A stretch of DNA of 64,000 nucleotides from Psychrobacter sp. WY6 (lineage in GTDB: Bacteria > Pseudomonadota > Gammaproteobacteria > Pseudomonadales > Moraxellaceae). The notes below the pieces were generated by a model. The model had not been told where the DNA came from. It saw only the letters and a list, made by a program, of their open reading frames with translations, and made no database searches. The stretch lies in NCBI RefSeq assembly GCF_018448495.1, contig NZ_CP049902.1, positions 1,302,001 to 1,366,000 on the forward strand, given 5' to 3'. Made by a program: the position numbers and the translations under genes. Every line of letters starts with the position of its first letter. Positions within the stretch are counted from its first letter, which is position 1. Shown in pieces: positions 1 to 9,259 of this stretch.

Positions 1-811
1 CAAGTCTGCGACCAACTCACATGAAGTACGTGGTAAGACGATCGGTATCGTCGGTTATGGTTCTATCGGCTCGCAACTGTCTGTCTTGGCAGAAAGCTTT
101 GGTATGAAAGTCATTATCATGATGCTGTGACCAAATTGCCACTAGGTAATGCGGTACAAGTAGGTAGCTTAGAAGAGCTACTATCAACGGCTGACATCGT
201 GACTTTGCATGTACCTGATGTACCAAGCACCCGCTATATGATGAAAGCTGAGCAGTTCGCCCATATGAAAGACGGCAGCTACTTCATCAATGCCGCTCGT
301 GGTACTTGCGTAGAGATTGATGATTTAGCCGCTGTGCTTGAATCTGGTAAAATACTGGGCGCGGCGATTGACGTGTTCCCGAAAGAGCCAAAATCAGCTG
401 ATGAAGAGTTTGAATCTCCACTACGTAAGTTTGATAACGTTATCTTGACGCCGATATGGTTCAACGCAAGAAGCGCAGGCCAATATCGGACTTGAAGTCG
501 CTGATAAGTTCGTTAGATACTCTGACCAAGGTGATACGGCAACCGCAGTCAACTTCCCAGAAGTTTCTGTTCCGTTCAAAGAAAACTCACACCGTCTGCT
601 ACATATTCATAGAAACGTACCAGGCGTGCTGTCACAGATTAACCGTCTGTTTGCAGAAGCAGGGATTAACATCCTCGCGCAAAGCCTGATGACAGAGGGC
701 GATGTCGGTTATCTAGTGATGGATGTTGATTATAACGATTCAGATGCCGCACTAGATCAACTAAAAGACGTAGAAGAAACGATTCGTGTGCGTATTTTTT
801 TTAAGTTATAG
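1..811 (+). CDS. serA: D-3-phosphoglycerate dehydrogenase, 3' part, frameshifted
   Basis: Oxidises 3-phosphoglycerate to 3-phosphohydroxypyruvate, the first step of serine synthesis, in the cytoplasm. The 5' part lies outside the window. Reading begins at base 2 inside the NAD-binding Rossmann fold, with the glycine motif GIVGYGSIG. Conserved catalytic-domain sequence follows (INAARGT, AAIDVFPKEP), and the protein ends in a regulatory ACT domain (HRNVPGVLSQINRLFAE). The frame breaks twice. Near 113-120 the expected VIYYDAV is garbled. Near 450-475 the expected LTPHIGGSTQEA motif has lost bases, which removes the catalytic His region from the raw translation. The run of eight T at 794-802 may also be miscounted, since the end IRVRIFFKL is slightly longer than usual. 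The family assignment is certain; the breaks look like sequence errors. Confidence 0.93.
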
Positions 812-826
812 TGATAACTTATTCAT

Positions 827-859
827 AAAAAAGAGGCTAATAAGCCTCTTTTTATTTTT
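827..859 (+). terminator. Rho-independent terminator after serA
   Basis: The arms AAAAAGAGGCT and AGCCTCTTTTT flank a 4-nt loop and are followed by a T-rich tract. It lies 16 bases after the serA stop codon. Confidence 0.85.
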
Positions 860-942
860 AAACTATTATTCAGTAAATGCTTACGATATCATTACTACTC
901 AATTGTTGATTAATTATTCATGGACTACTACAGGAACATATT

Positions 943-1363
943 ATGTCAATGGTTTGGCTTCTGCACAGCATCTGATGACCAACTAGAAAATATAATTAAT
1001 GGTAATATCGACCTTCATGAAATGCGTTGGAATACTGACAATCAGTATGAAAATTTCATTCAAGAATCATTCGAGTTTTATTCCATGGAAGTGCTAGAAA
1101 TTTGGGAAGTGGTGATTACCCGTTATCCAACTTATTTTTTAGCAAAGGAAGATAAAGAGTTTTATGAGGCACAGGAAGGTTTTATACGATTCTGATGCAG
1201 TGACGCAAATTGTATCAGACTTTCAAGAGACAGACTTAAATGAAGTGGTATCAGATAGGGTTATGCAGAAGATCAAGATGTAATTAACCTGTTCCAAAAA
1301 GTTCAAAAACTATTTGAGTTCGCAAATGAGAAAGATATTAATGTGATAGGTTTCATAATTTAA
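943..1363 (+). CDS. DUF1877-like small protein, frameshifted
   Basis: A small cytoplasmic protein of about 140 residues with no known biochemical role. An ATG at 943 with AGGA at 932-935 gives MSMVWLL. The frame then shifts, between about 965 and 985, to TASDDQLENIINGN. This 'MSM...SDxxLExII' beginning resembles the start of DUF1877 (YfbM-like) proteins. Two further breaks, near 1180 and 1265, join LYDSDAVTQIVSDFQ and YAEDQDVINLFQKVQKLFEFA, which match the helical C-terminal layout of that family. The next gene, trhO, is convergent and a terminator lies between. The family call rests on remembered pattern only. A longer reading from the ATG at 920 is less likely because it has no ribosome binding site. 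Confidence 0.5.
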
Positions 1364-1366
1364 AGT

Positions 1367-1408
1367 AATGTGGCAAGTTTTCTTACAATAAATCTGCCAC
1401 ATTTTTTA
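1367..1408 (+). terminator. Rho-independent terminator between convergent genes
   Basis: Nine-base arms AATGTGGCA (1367-1375) and TGCCACATT (1395-1403) are followed by a T run. It begins 4 bases after the stop of the DUF1877-like gene. Confidence 0.75.
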
Positions 1409-1429
1409 ATAGACAATATTTACTTGCAA

Positions 1430-2510
1430 TTATTTTTTAGCTTGATTAGCGTCTTCCGCTTGACGACGTGCTTCAATTTTAGCGGCTTTGCGTTTCTCAA
1501 TCACATCAATCACATCACTACCAATATGCGCTTCGCCACGTTTCTTCGCCAGCTGCATTTGATGCTCGCGCTCACGAAAGCGTGCTTTTTGCTCGTCGGT
1601 CGCTTTATCAATGCAGTGTGGGCATGACTCGCCTTTGATGTAAGCAAGGCTTTGCATGTCATCGACAGTAATGGGCATACGGCAGGCGAAGCATTGCTCA
1701 TAGTTGCCTTTTTCTAAGTTATGATTGACCGACACGCGGTTATCAAAAACGAAGCAATCGCCTTGCCACATAGAGTCGCTGGCTGGGATTTCTTCTAGAT
1801 ACTTCAAGATGCCGCCCTCTAAATGATACACCTCTTCAAAGCCTTGCTCACGCATATAAGCAGTCGACTTCTCACAGCGTATACCACCAGTACAGAACAT
1901 CGCGACTTTTTTATGTTTGGCTGGATCCATCTCTTTTGCGACGTATTCTGGGAACTCGCGGAACGTTTCGGTATTTGGATTGACGGCATTTGGAACGTAC
2001 CGATTTTAACTTCATAATCATTACGGGTGTCGATAAGAATGACGTCAGGGTCTGAGATTAACGCATTCCATTCGCTTGGTTTTACATAGCGTCCAACTGA
2101 TTGCAATGGATCAATATTCTCTACGCCCATTGTAACGATTTCTTTTTTGAGCTTCACTTTGGTACGATAAAAAGGCTGAGCATCGGTATAAGATTCTTTA
2201 AAGGTAAAGCTACCAATCGCTTCGATACTGCGCAGATACTCAAGGACGTTATCGATACCTTGGCGTGTGCCAGAAATCGTACCATTAATGCCTTCATTGG
2301 CAATCAATAACGTGCCTTTGACATCATTATCGAGCATATTATTTAAAATTGGCTCGCGGTATTGCTCAAATCAGCAAAACGCGTGAACTTATATAGAGCG
2401 GCAACGACGATGTTATTGGTGACGCTATCGTAGGCTGGGGCTGATTTGTTGTCGGTGACAGTGCTGTTTTGGATATTGCTAGCTGTATTATGGTCTTGAA
2501 TGGTACTCAT
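1430..2510 (-). CDS. trhO: tRNA uridine(34) hydroxylase, rhodanese family (YceA/UPF0176), frameshifted
   Basis: Oxygen-dependent hydroxylation of uridine 34 in tRNA, leading to 5-methoxy- or 5-oxyacetyl-uridine. The chosen start MSTIQDHN (ATG at 2508-2510) follows GGAG. A low-complexity N-terminal stretch of about 30 residues precedes the conserved core ([28 protein letters not shown]). The rhodanese domain carries [18 protein letters not shown] and the active-site loop [14 protein letters not shown] with its catalytic Cys. The C-terminal zinc-type cysteines ([13 protein letters not shown]) follow, then a Lys/Arg/Ala-rich tail. The frame breaks near 2345-2375 and near 1945-1985. Both fall inside strongly conserved sequence, so they are probably errors. 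It stands alone between a convergent gene and the DUF2569 gene. Confidence 0.9.
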
Positions 2511-2775
2511 TTTTTTCTCCTGCTGGCTAGGTCGCAAACCTAGTGCGTTGGGTTTAAGGTGCTTTTTAAAATTAACGGTTGAAACTAATTGGTAAGATTC
2601 ATAACACTAGCGCAATTGTGGAATTGGCTAATGGGGGCGTAGTGTAGCAAATTTTGCAGAGTTTTTGAACATAACTCATACCCATAATGTTCGCAATATG
2701 AAGATATAGTGTACGAAAAACCTCTCATGGATTGAAATCTCTACAGTTGAAACAAAAAATAGGTAATTGTAGTCA

Positions 2776-3279
2776 TCACAGTTCTTTCACAAAAGTAGCT
2801 TGTACTCGCTTCGAAATAAGAATGTAGGGTATCCATATAAGACAAGCGACAAGCGTTCGAACCAGCTCTTTAGTCGTATCAGGATCGAAAATAGGATCAT
2901 TAGGGAAAATAATTTTAACCGCCATCGCATCGATAATGATGAATACGAGAGTAAACAGTAGAATGCCGATATAGAACTTTGGAAAGACAGCCTTCTTCAA
3001 GAAGAATAAGAATCCAACAAATATCCATGTGAGCACTAATGCACCATTAATAGTCATTTCTGCTAATATGATTGGCGCCCACATAGGATGATACGCTTCG
3101 GTTCCTGATGAGGTCAATATATCCCAAGAACCATCTTTGAATATTTCAGAATAAAGTGGAAAAATAAGAAAGATGATTCGTAAAGGTGAAGCTACTATCC
3201 CAAGAGCAACCAACCACAGCCAACCGCCTATCCCTTCTAACGGTTCTTCGCCTATCCCTTTTAAGTGTTCTGCCACCAA
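2776..3279 (-). CDS. DUF2569 inner membrane protein
   Basis: A 167-residue integral membrane protein of unknown function. The sequence begins with the family signature GIGGWLWLVALG near residue 16, followed by four hydrophobic segments at roughly residues 20-43, 70-92, 97-120 and 140-160. Its closest neighbours point the same way but are separated from it by about 140 bp (Sel1 gene) and 265 bp (trhO), so it is probably transcribed alone. The start ATG at 3279 is preceded by AAGGAG at short distance. The reading frame is intact. Confidence 0.75.
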   Translation of the reverse strand: MVAEHLKGIGEEPLEGIGGWLWLVALGIVASPLRIIFLIFPLYSEIFKDGSWDILTSSGTEAYHPMWAPIILAEMTINGALVLTWIFVGFLFFLKKAVFPKFYIGILLFTLVFIIIDAMAVKIIFPNDPIFDPDTTKELVRTLVACLIWIPYILISKRVQATFVKEL

Positions 3280-3368
3280 ATTCTCCTTTAGTCATTGATT
3301 TAAAATTAAGCTGTAACTAGTAAACGTTGTCTCATGATAAGTCAACCTAAGCTGATATTATAGATAAT

Positions 3369-3398
3369 AAAAAACCCAGCAGTTACGCTGGGTCTTTA
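3369..3398 (-). terminator. Rho-independent terminator after the Sel1-repeat gene
   Basis: The arms AACCCAGC and GCTGGGT flank a 6-nt loop. On the minus strand a T run follows, 20-odd bases past the stop of the Sel1-repeat gene. Confidence 0.8.
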
Positions 3399-3422
3399 TT
3401 GTCTCAAATTTTATTAACTGGT

Positions 3423-4004
3423 TTACTTACTCTGGAACCAAGTATCCGCTTTGCTACGAGCGCTAGCGATATCTGAGCTTGATAAGTTCAATGCCAATTG
3501 TCCGATTTTACCGCGTGCTTTATTACGTACTTTTTCATCAAGCATACCATCACGGGCAGCCAAATCGTACCATTTATAAGCATCGACGAGATTTTTTTGC
3601 TTTTCATCGAGCAATGCAAGGGTATAGCTGGCACGGTTATCGCCACGCATAGCGGCTTTTTCTAACCAAACTTTCGCTTGTTGCAAGTTAGGCTGCACAC
3701 CTTCACCACGCAAATACATGATGGCAAGATTCAACTGAGCAGGGGCAACGCCTTGCTGAGCCGCTTTGGTATACCACTGGATAGCTTGTTGGGTATTCTT
3801 TGCAATGCCTTCGCCTTTCTGTAAGCGCTTGGCTAAATAAAACTGAGCGTGATCGTTACCTTGGGCAGCGCGGTTAGACAGTTCACTAACTGGCATTAGC
3901 TCAAAACGTGACGTATCAAGTGGCACGTTTGATATTAACTCAGCGTTTGCTAGACCTGCACAAGAAAATAAGGCAGTAAACAACGCAGCTTTTAATAATT
4001 TCAT
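3423..4004 (-). CDS. secreted Sel1-repeat (TPR-like) protein
   Basis: A 193-residue periplasmic or exported protein. The N-terminus MKLLKAALFTALFSCAGLANA is a clean type I signal peptide cut after ANA. Three Sel1-like repeats follow: AQFYLAKRLQKGEG..., AQLNLAIMYLRGEGV... and ASYTLALLDEKQ...AYKWYDLAARDG. Such alpha/alpha solenoids usually serve as protein-interaction scaffolds; no enzymatic motif is visible. The gene has its own terminator downstream and is separated from metW by more than 500 bp. The frame is intact. Confidence 0.8.
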   Translation of the reverse strand: MKLLKAALFTALFSCAGLANAELISNVPLDTSRFELMPVSELSNRAAQGNDHAQFYLAKRLQKGEGIAKNTQQAIQWYTKAAQQGVAPAQLNLAIMYLRGEGVQPNLQQAKVWLEKAAMRGDNRASYTLALLDEKQKNLVDAYKWYDLAARDGMLDEKVRNKARGKIGQLALNLSSSDIASARSKADTWFQSK

Positions 4005-4379
4005 AGCAGCTCCAAAATTAGGCAGTTAATAAGCAAAAAAAGTTGCACCGCTAAAAGGGTTTAGACGGCGATAACAATTAGGTGAAATCTTGCGATACCA
4101 ACTTACCTAATCATTAGCAATATAATTAATCGATGTGTTGTGGCAAATTCCTTTAATCGAACCGATAAACGGTCAGAATCAGGGTGCGATTGACACTATT
4201 TTGCTAGCTTAACACCCAAACTTACGAAACTCAAATACTAATTACATGATTTAATGCTTATTCATACCTCATTGTCCTCAATAAAATCATAGAGTTACTT
4301 AAGCGTAAGAATAAATTAATAAGTCATTAAGGTTAAAATTTGTATTTATGAGTCGTGCTACCGCTTTGAACCAATGCTA
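4005..4379. other. intergenic region upstream of the Sel1-repeat gene
   Basis: AT-rich non-coding stretch between the Sel1-repeat gene start and the MITE-like element. I see no convincing ORF, RNA gene or long inverted repeat. It presumably holds the promoter of the minus-strand Sel1-repeat gene. Confidence 0.5.
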
Positions 4380-4547
4380 GGGCGTGTCTTCAATTCAATC
4401 GATTATCTTCTAAATGGGCAAAAATGATTAAATTTTGCCAAACATCGTCAAATAGCTTAGCAATATCTCGATATTATTTGCGCTACTATCCTTATTTGAC
4501 AGCAATTTATCTCATTTTATCACCATTTTTAAAATGAAGACACGCCC
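4380..4547. mobile_element. 168-bp MITE-like element with perfect 13-bp terminal inverted repeats
   Basis: GGGCGTGTCTTCA at 4380-4392 is exactly mirrored by TGAAGACACGCCC at 4535-4547. The interior is AT-rich and has no ORF of note. If the element is counted from 4381 to 4546, the flanks are CTAG (4377-4380) and CCAG (4547-4550), a 3-of-4 match that could be a decayed or misread 4-bp target duplication. It lies 16 bp past the metW stop codon. The structure is that of a non-autonomous transposon remnant; no matching transposase is in the window, so the parent family is unknown. Confidence 0.6.
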
Positions 4548-4563
4548 CAGGTAGATAAACCTA

Positions 4564-5183
4564 TTATTCAGGTTTTTGTTTGGTGACACGATAGATATAG
4601 CGACGTCTGCCAATAGGTTGGGTGCTTGGCGTATCAATGCTTTCATAAGTGACGTATGACCTTTTTCAGAATCGCTGACGGCAAAGCGGTTGACGATATG
4701 AATATCATGCTGGGCGCAAAGCTGCTCAAAATCCTTAAACGTACACAGATGAATGTTTGGGGTGTTATACCACTCATAAGGCAATGCCTCTGAGACAGGC
4801 ATCATGCCTTTAAGCCCTAAATGAATGCGGTTTTGCCAATGAGCAAAATTGGGGAAGGTGATGACGGCTTCGCGGGCAATACGTAGCATGTCAAGCAAGA
4901 GCACATCAGGCGATTTCACCGCTTGCAGCGCCCGTGCCATGACGACGGTGTCGAAACTGTTATCAGCAAAACGTGCCAGACCATCATTCAGGTCTTGCTC
5001 GATGATAGATAAGCCTTTGGCGATACCATCATTGATTTTTTCTTCGTCAATCTCAAGTCCGTAGCCAGTGACGCCGCGATTTTGTTGTAAATGCGCGAGT
5101 AGCTCACCATTGCCGCAGCCCAAGTCCAGTACATGTGAGTGCGGCGCAATCCAGCGCTCAGCCAATTGATGATCCATTCTCAT
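4564..5183 (-). CDS. metW: methionine biosynthesis protein MetW, frameshifted near its 3' end
   Basis: A SAM-methyltransferase-fold protein that works with MetX in homoserine acylation. ATG at 5181-5183 overlaps the metX stop codon (ATGA), so the pair is translationally coupled. The protein starts [12 protein letters not shown] and carries the SAM-binding motif HVLDLGCGNGELL near residue 18. It then has the MetW-typical VVMARALQAV and VITFPNFAHWQNR. A break near 4655 shifts the frame. The true tail is YESIDTPSTQPIGRRRYIYRV, ending at 4564. If the raw frame is kept, translation runs on into the MITE-like element and stops at 4512, which gives an artificial C-terminus. Confidence 0.9.
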
Positions 5184-6683
5184 GAGCGTGCTCCTGCTTT
5201 TTGCTGGCTATTTTGATTTGTGCCTTTTGCTGGCTGTTTTGATTTGCTGTCGGAGATAAATGGCGCAGTCAAAAATCCTCGGACGGAACCCATATAACGA
5301 GGAATATCAAATAAGAAAGAATCATGACCATGCGGCGCATCGACATTGATGTAGCTAACTGGTTTGCCAGTGGCCATCAGTGCATCGACAATCTCTTGTG
5401 AGCGCTCGGGTGCAAAACGCCAATCCGTGGTAAATGAGACCACCAAGTATTGGCATTGTGTATGGGCAAAGGCCGCTTTGAGCGCAGACAGCTCTTGCTG
5501 ACGATTCTGTTCACTCTCATCTATTGTTGCCACCGTATCTTCTAACGCAGGTTGCGTGCTTTGTTTACTAGATTCGACTGATGTGGTGATTGAGTCCTTA
5601 AGCTGCGCTGCTGTTTGTCGAATCTGTTGCCATGGCTGATGGATAATCACGTGTTGGATCAAAATAATCCAAAGCTTTGGTCATGAGCAAATAAGTATTG
5701 GCATCGAAGTTTTCGCTAAAGCGCTCACCTTGATAGCGTAAATAGCTCTCCACTTGGAACTCAACATCGTAGCCATACATAAATTTGCCAGACTTTAAAT
5801 CACGACCAAATTTCGCCTTCATCGCGTCATCGGTTAAGTAAGTGATATGCCCAACCATCCGAGCCAATATCAGTCCGCGACGAGGGTAGGTGCCTGCTTG
5901 TAAATAACGTCCCTCTTTGAAATCAGGGTCGGATAAAATGGACTGCCGCGCCACTTCGTTAAAGGCGATATTCTGTGCTGAGAGCTTTGGCGTGCTGGCA
6001 ATGACCACGCAGCGTTTTAACCGATTTGGATAATCAACTGACCATTGCAGCGCCTGCATACCACCCATTGAGCCACCAACAATGGCATGCCAAACGTCAA
6101 TACCGAGACGATCTGACAGCATCGCTTGGGTTTTTACCCAGTCCTTAATAGTGACGAGCGGAAAGTCAGGACCATAAACTTGCGGCTCACTGGCTGGATT
6201 GTTTTTGTTTAAACTGTCTTTGTCTAAACTGTTTTTGTTTACATTATTCTGGTCTGAATCGATACTGTCAGGATTAATCGTTGTTGGACCGGTAGAGCCG
6301 AAACAGCTGCCGATGTTGTTGACACATACGACATAAAAATGATTGGTATCGATGGCTTTATTAGGGCCAATCATATTGTCCCACCAGCCAGCCTTTTTAT
6401 CATCAGCACTATGAAAACCTGCCGCGTGATGACTGCCGGATAGGGCGTGGCAAATGAGTACCGCGTTTGATTTATCACTATTTAGCGTGCCATAAGTTTC
6501 GATGATTAAATCAAACGATGGCAAAGTACGATTACATTCTAACGTCAACGGCTCAGCGAAATGAAAAATCTGAGGCGTGACAATGCCGACTGAACCGACT
6601 GAGTCAACGGGATTAACTAAGCTGGCCGAATGAAGCGTATCTGTCGGGGACTGGTCACTGGTATTATTAGGGCGTGCGTTCAA
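5180..6683 (-). CDS. metX: homoserine O-acyltransferase (acetyl- or succinyltransferase), frameshifted
   Basis: Acylates the hydroxyl of homoserine in the first committed step of methionine synthesis. It has the alpha/beta-hydrolase fold: [12 protein letters not shown] oxyanion region, nucleophile elbow [13 protein letters not shown] (Ser), then catalytic Asp ([13 protein letters not shown]) and His ([12 protein letters not shown]). A TTG at 6681-6683 with GAGG 5 bases upstream is the best start; a TTG at 6704 is possible but has no such site. The frame breaks near 5600-5640 within a Ser/Thr-rich stretch before the Asp-containing block. An unusual insertion of about 25 residues, with [18 protein letters not shown] repeats, sits before [12 protein letters not shown]. 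Family members in gamma-proteobacteria differ between acetyl-CoA and succinyl-CoA, and I cannot tell which is used here. Confidence 0.92.
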
Positions 6684-7106
6684 AGCTACCTCGCAAGACA
6701 ACAATCATCAATAAAATAAAAAGGGCAAACTGTCGATAGGCAGTGTTGCCAATACTGCTTTGCCGACACTGTTTTCTAAATGTTTTTCTTACAATGTGCT
6801 TGCCTATTGTATGGTGATGCGCGTAGGAGTACAACCGTCGAGCGAGTCTTTTGGGCATAGTCTTTTAAGCATGGTTCTTATGGACGATGGGTGGTAGGCA
6901 GAGAAGGGTTGGGGTGAATGGATGATTGATGACTATCCATAAATAGCAATAAATAGCAACTAAGTATCAAATTGTATAAGGGTGCTTTTACCATGCGTTA
7001 TTAATGGATAAAATGCTACACTAATAAAGCATTTAATCAATCATGACTTAATAATCTTTTATCGCATATTCTTCTTTAATTAACCTAATAATAAAATAGT
7101 GCTGCT
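6684..7106. other. divergent intergenic region metX/hemH
   Basis: AT-rich region that must hold the promoters of metX (minus) and hemH (plus). A 63-codon minus-strand open frame at 6667-6858 is present, but I do not consider it a gene. No strong hairpin or repeat is seen apart from short AATAGCAA duplications at about 6943-6960. Confidence 0.5.
7014..7022 (+). promoter_or_regulatory. extended -10 promoter candidate for hemH
   Basis: TGCTACACT is an extended -10 (TGn plus TACACT) 85 bases before the hemH start. No good -35 box stands at the usual distance, as is typical for extended -10 promoters. Confidence 0.35.
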
Positions 7107-8125
7107 ATGAAACCTGAACTGCCTCCCCGTATTGCCGTCCTATTAGTGAACCTAGGTACGCCAGATGAGCCAACAGCGCCTGCCGTACGTCGTTACTTAA
7201 AACAGTTTTTGTCTGACCCCCGAGTAATTGAGATTCCGAAATTCTTGTGGGCGATTATTCTCAATTGTTTGTATTGCCAAGCCGCCCTAAACGTGTGGCA
7301 AAAGCCTATGCCAGTATTTGGGAAGGCGACTCACCGATTCGTAAGATACTAAAGAGCCAAGTGGAGCTATTGGAACCACGGCTTGCAAATAGTGCCGCAC
7401 CATTTCGGGTTTCTGTCCATCCGGCGATGAGCTATGGCAATCCTGGTTTGCCTGATGTGATGGATACCTTGCGCGGTGAAGGCGTTGATCACTTTGTTAT
7501 CTTGCCATTATTTCCACAGTATTCCGCTTCCTCTGGTGGCGCTGTTTATGATGCACTGACAAAGTGGACGCTCAAGCAGCGCAATTTGCCGAACTATACT
7601 ATTGTCAAAGATTACTTTGCGCATCCGCTGTATATTCAAGCATTGGCTGATTCGATTAGCCGCTTTCAAGCAGAGCATGGCAAGCCTGACAAGCTGATGT
7701 TTAGCTTCCACGGCATCCCGCAGCCTTATGCTGATAAAGGCGATCCCTATCCTAAGCGTTGTAAATGTACCGCCGCACAAGTGGCTCACGCGCTTGGTCT
7801 AAAAGATGACGAATGGATTATCAGTTTTCAATCACGCTTTGGCAAGCAAGAATGGGTCAAGCCCTATACCGATGTGGTACTAGAAGATTGGGGCAAGTCA
7901 GGTGTGCGCTCGGTACAAGTCATTAGTCCGGCTTTTTCTGCTGATTGTCTGGAAACGCTAGAAGAGCTGGCCATCGAAAATCGTGAAAACTTTCTCCACG
8001 CGGGTGGACAAGAATATCACTATATTCCCGCATTGAACTTGGATGAGGCGCACATTGATTTGCTCGAAGCGCTTAGTGCGCCATTGGTCAAAGGCTGGGC
8101 GGGAACGCTAGATGGTTGGGCTTGA
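7107..8125 (+). CDS. hemH: ferrochelatase, frameshifted near its 5' end
   Basis: Inserts Fe2+ into protoporphyrin IX, the last step of protohaem synthesis, at the inner face of the membrane. The first frame gives [25 protein letters not shown]..., which carries the family's VLLVNLGTP start. Around 7250-7265, within FLWAIILN, the frame shifts to [19 protein letters not shown]. The rest is intact: [17 protein letters not shown], the catalytic His in [12 protein letters not shown], Cys-containing [21 protein letters not shown] and [16 protein letters not shown]. Total length would be about 340 residues, normal for the family. It is a monocistronic gene followed by a terminator. Confidence 0.93.
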
Positions 8126-8146
8126 TTAATTGAATTTGTAAGTTAT

Positions 8147-8181
8147 AAAAAAATACCGGACATCATGTTCGGTATTTTTTT
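8147..8181 (+). terminator. Rho-independent terminator after hemH
   Basis: AAATACCG and CGGTATTT arms around a short loop, followed by a T run, about 20 bases after the hemH stop codon. Confidence 0.8.
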
Positions 8182-8325
8182 GACTAAATGATTTGAATGA
8201 ATTTGATTAAAATAGAATAAAGTTGGGATTTTTGGTGACTGATATGTAAAACTATGCCAAATAAACCTTTGTTTCATTGTCATTGTTAGTTTCACGTTTG
8301 CTTAACTTTTTTTTTGAGGATAAAA

Positions 8326-9141
8326 ATGTCCAGCTCCAATTATTCACAACCTTCTGTGTCTCTACAAAAACCCGATAGTCAACCACCGAATTTACCGCCC
8401 ACTGACGAGTATGGCGGCCTATTACCGCAGTTATTGGTAGAACCTCGAATGTGCCAAGCAGGGTGGGGTATAAGTTGGATTACCAAAGCATTTGCAATAT
8501 TTAAAGATCAATTTTTATTATGGTTAGCTATTGGTGTTGTTTATTTAATCATTGCTATGATTGGTAGTAGCGTACCCGTGGTAAATTTCATCTTCCCTTT
8601 TCTTTCCTTTGTGTTTGTTGGTGGAATAATAAAAGGTTGTGCCGATCAAGCTGTAGGTAACGAGCTGAGATTTGACCATCTTTTTTCAGCCTTTTATACG
8701 CATCTCAAGCCATTAGTTATTTTATTCGTCTTGTATTTAGTGGCTGTTATTGTTGCAATGATACCTATGCTGATTATATTCGGTGGTATGGCTTTGTCTT
8801 TAGCTCAGGAGTCAAGTGACGTTGCGATTGCAGGTATGGTATTGAGTGTTTTATTGGTTTTTGTACTATTATTTCCTGTACTTATGGCTATCTGGTTTGC
8901 ACCTGCTTTAATTGTGCTTCACAACATTGAGCCTGTTCAGGCAATGAAAATGAGTTTTAAAGGGTGTTTAAAAAATATCTTACCATTTTTCGTTTTTTGG
9001 TTGATTGCTCCTATAATAATGATATTGATGGTAGTTTTTACACTAGGGCTAGGTATGCTAGCACTGCTTCCAATAGGTATGATTACCTACTACACCAGTT
9101 ACCGAGATGTTTGGACAGATCAGCCATTGTCAGCGCTATAG
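8326..9141 (+). CDS. BPSS1780-like integral membrane protein
   Basis: A 271-residue inner membrane protein of unknown function. The ATG at 8326 is chosen because GAGGA lies at 8316-8320; an upstream TTG in frame would overlap that site. The first 50 residues are hydrophilic and Pro/Ser-rich. Then come GWGISWITKAFAIFKDQFLLWL and about six hydrophobic helices, ending with YYTSYRDVW. This layout (conserved GW...F...P entry, Gly-rich helices, short tail) fits the BPSS1780 family, but I am matching from memory. The frame is intact, and a terminator follows. Confidence 0.6.
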   Translation: MSSSNYSQPSVSLQKPDSQPPNLPPTDEYGGLLPQLLVEPRMCQAGWGISWITKAFAIFKDQFLLWLAIGVVYLIIAMIGSSVPVVNFIFPFLSFVFVGGIIKGCADQAVGNELRFDHLFSAFYTHLKPLVILFVLYLVAVIVAMIPMLIIFGGMALSLAQESSDVAIAGMVLSVLLVFVLLFPVLMAIWFAPALIVLHNIEPVQAMKMSFKGCLKNILPFFVFWLIAPIIMILMVVFTLGLGMLALLPIGMITYYTSYRDVWTDQPLSAL

Positions 9142-9187
9142 TTGGTTGCTCAACAGACCCTGATATCAGAAGTACGGTAAGCACAAT

Positions 9188-9223
9188 AAAAAAGCACGCT
9201 CGATATAACGGGCGTGCTTTTTT
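9188..9223 (+). terminator. Rho-independent terminator
   Basis: AAAAAAGCACGC and GCGTGCTTTTTT arms around a 12-nt loop, 46 bases after the membrane protein gene. It is nearly symmetric, so it can also serve the convergent minus-strand gene that ends at 9260. Confidence 0.85.
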
Positions 9224-9259
9224 GTTATGAGAGAGCTTTTTTATCATGAAAGAGCGTGG

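Noticed and set aside
4512..4563. MetW C-terminus extended into the MITE-like element (possible exonised insertion)
   Set aside because: The extension results from a frameshift near 4655; the conserved tail IGRRRYIYRV is present in the other frame and ends at 4564, before the element.
6667..6858. 63-codon minus-strand ORF upstream of metX
   Set aside because: Overlaps the metX start in another frame, basic and repetitive composition, no ribosome binding site.
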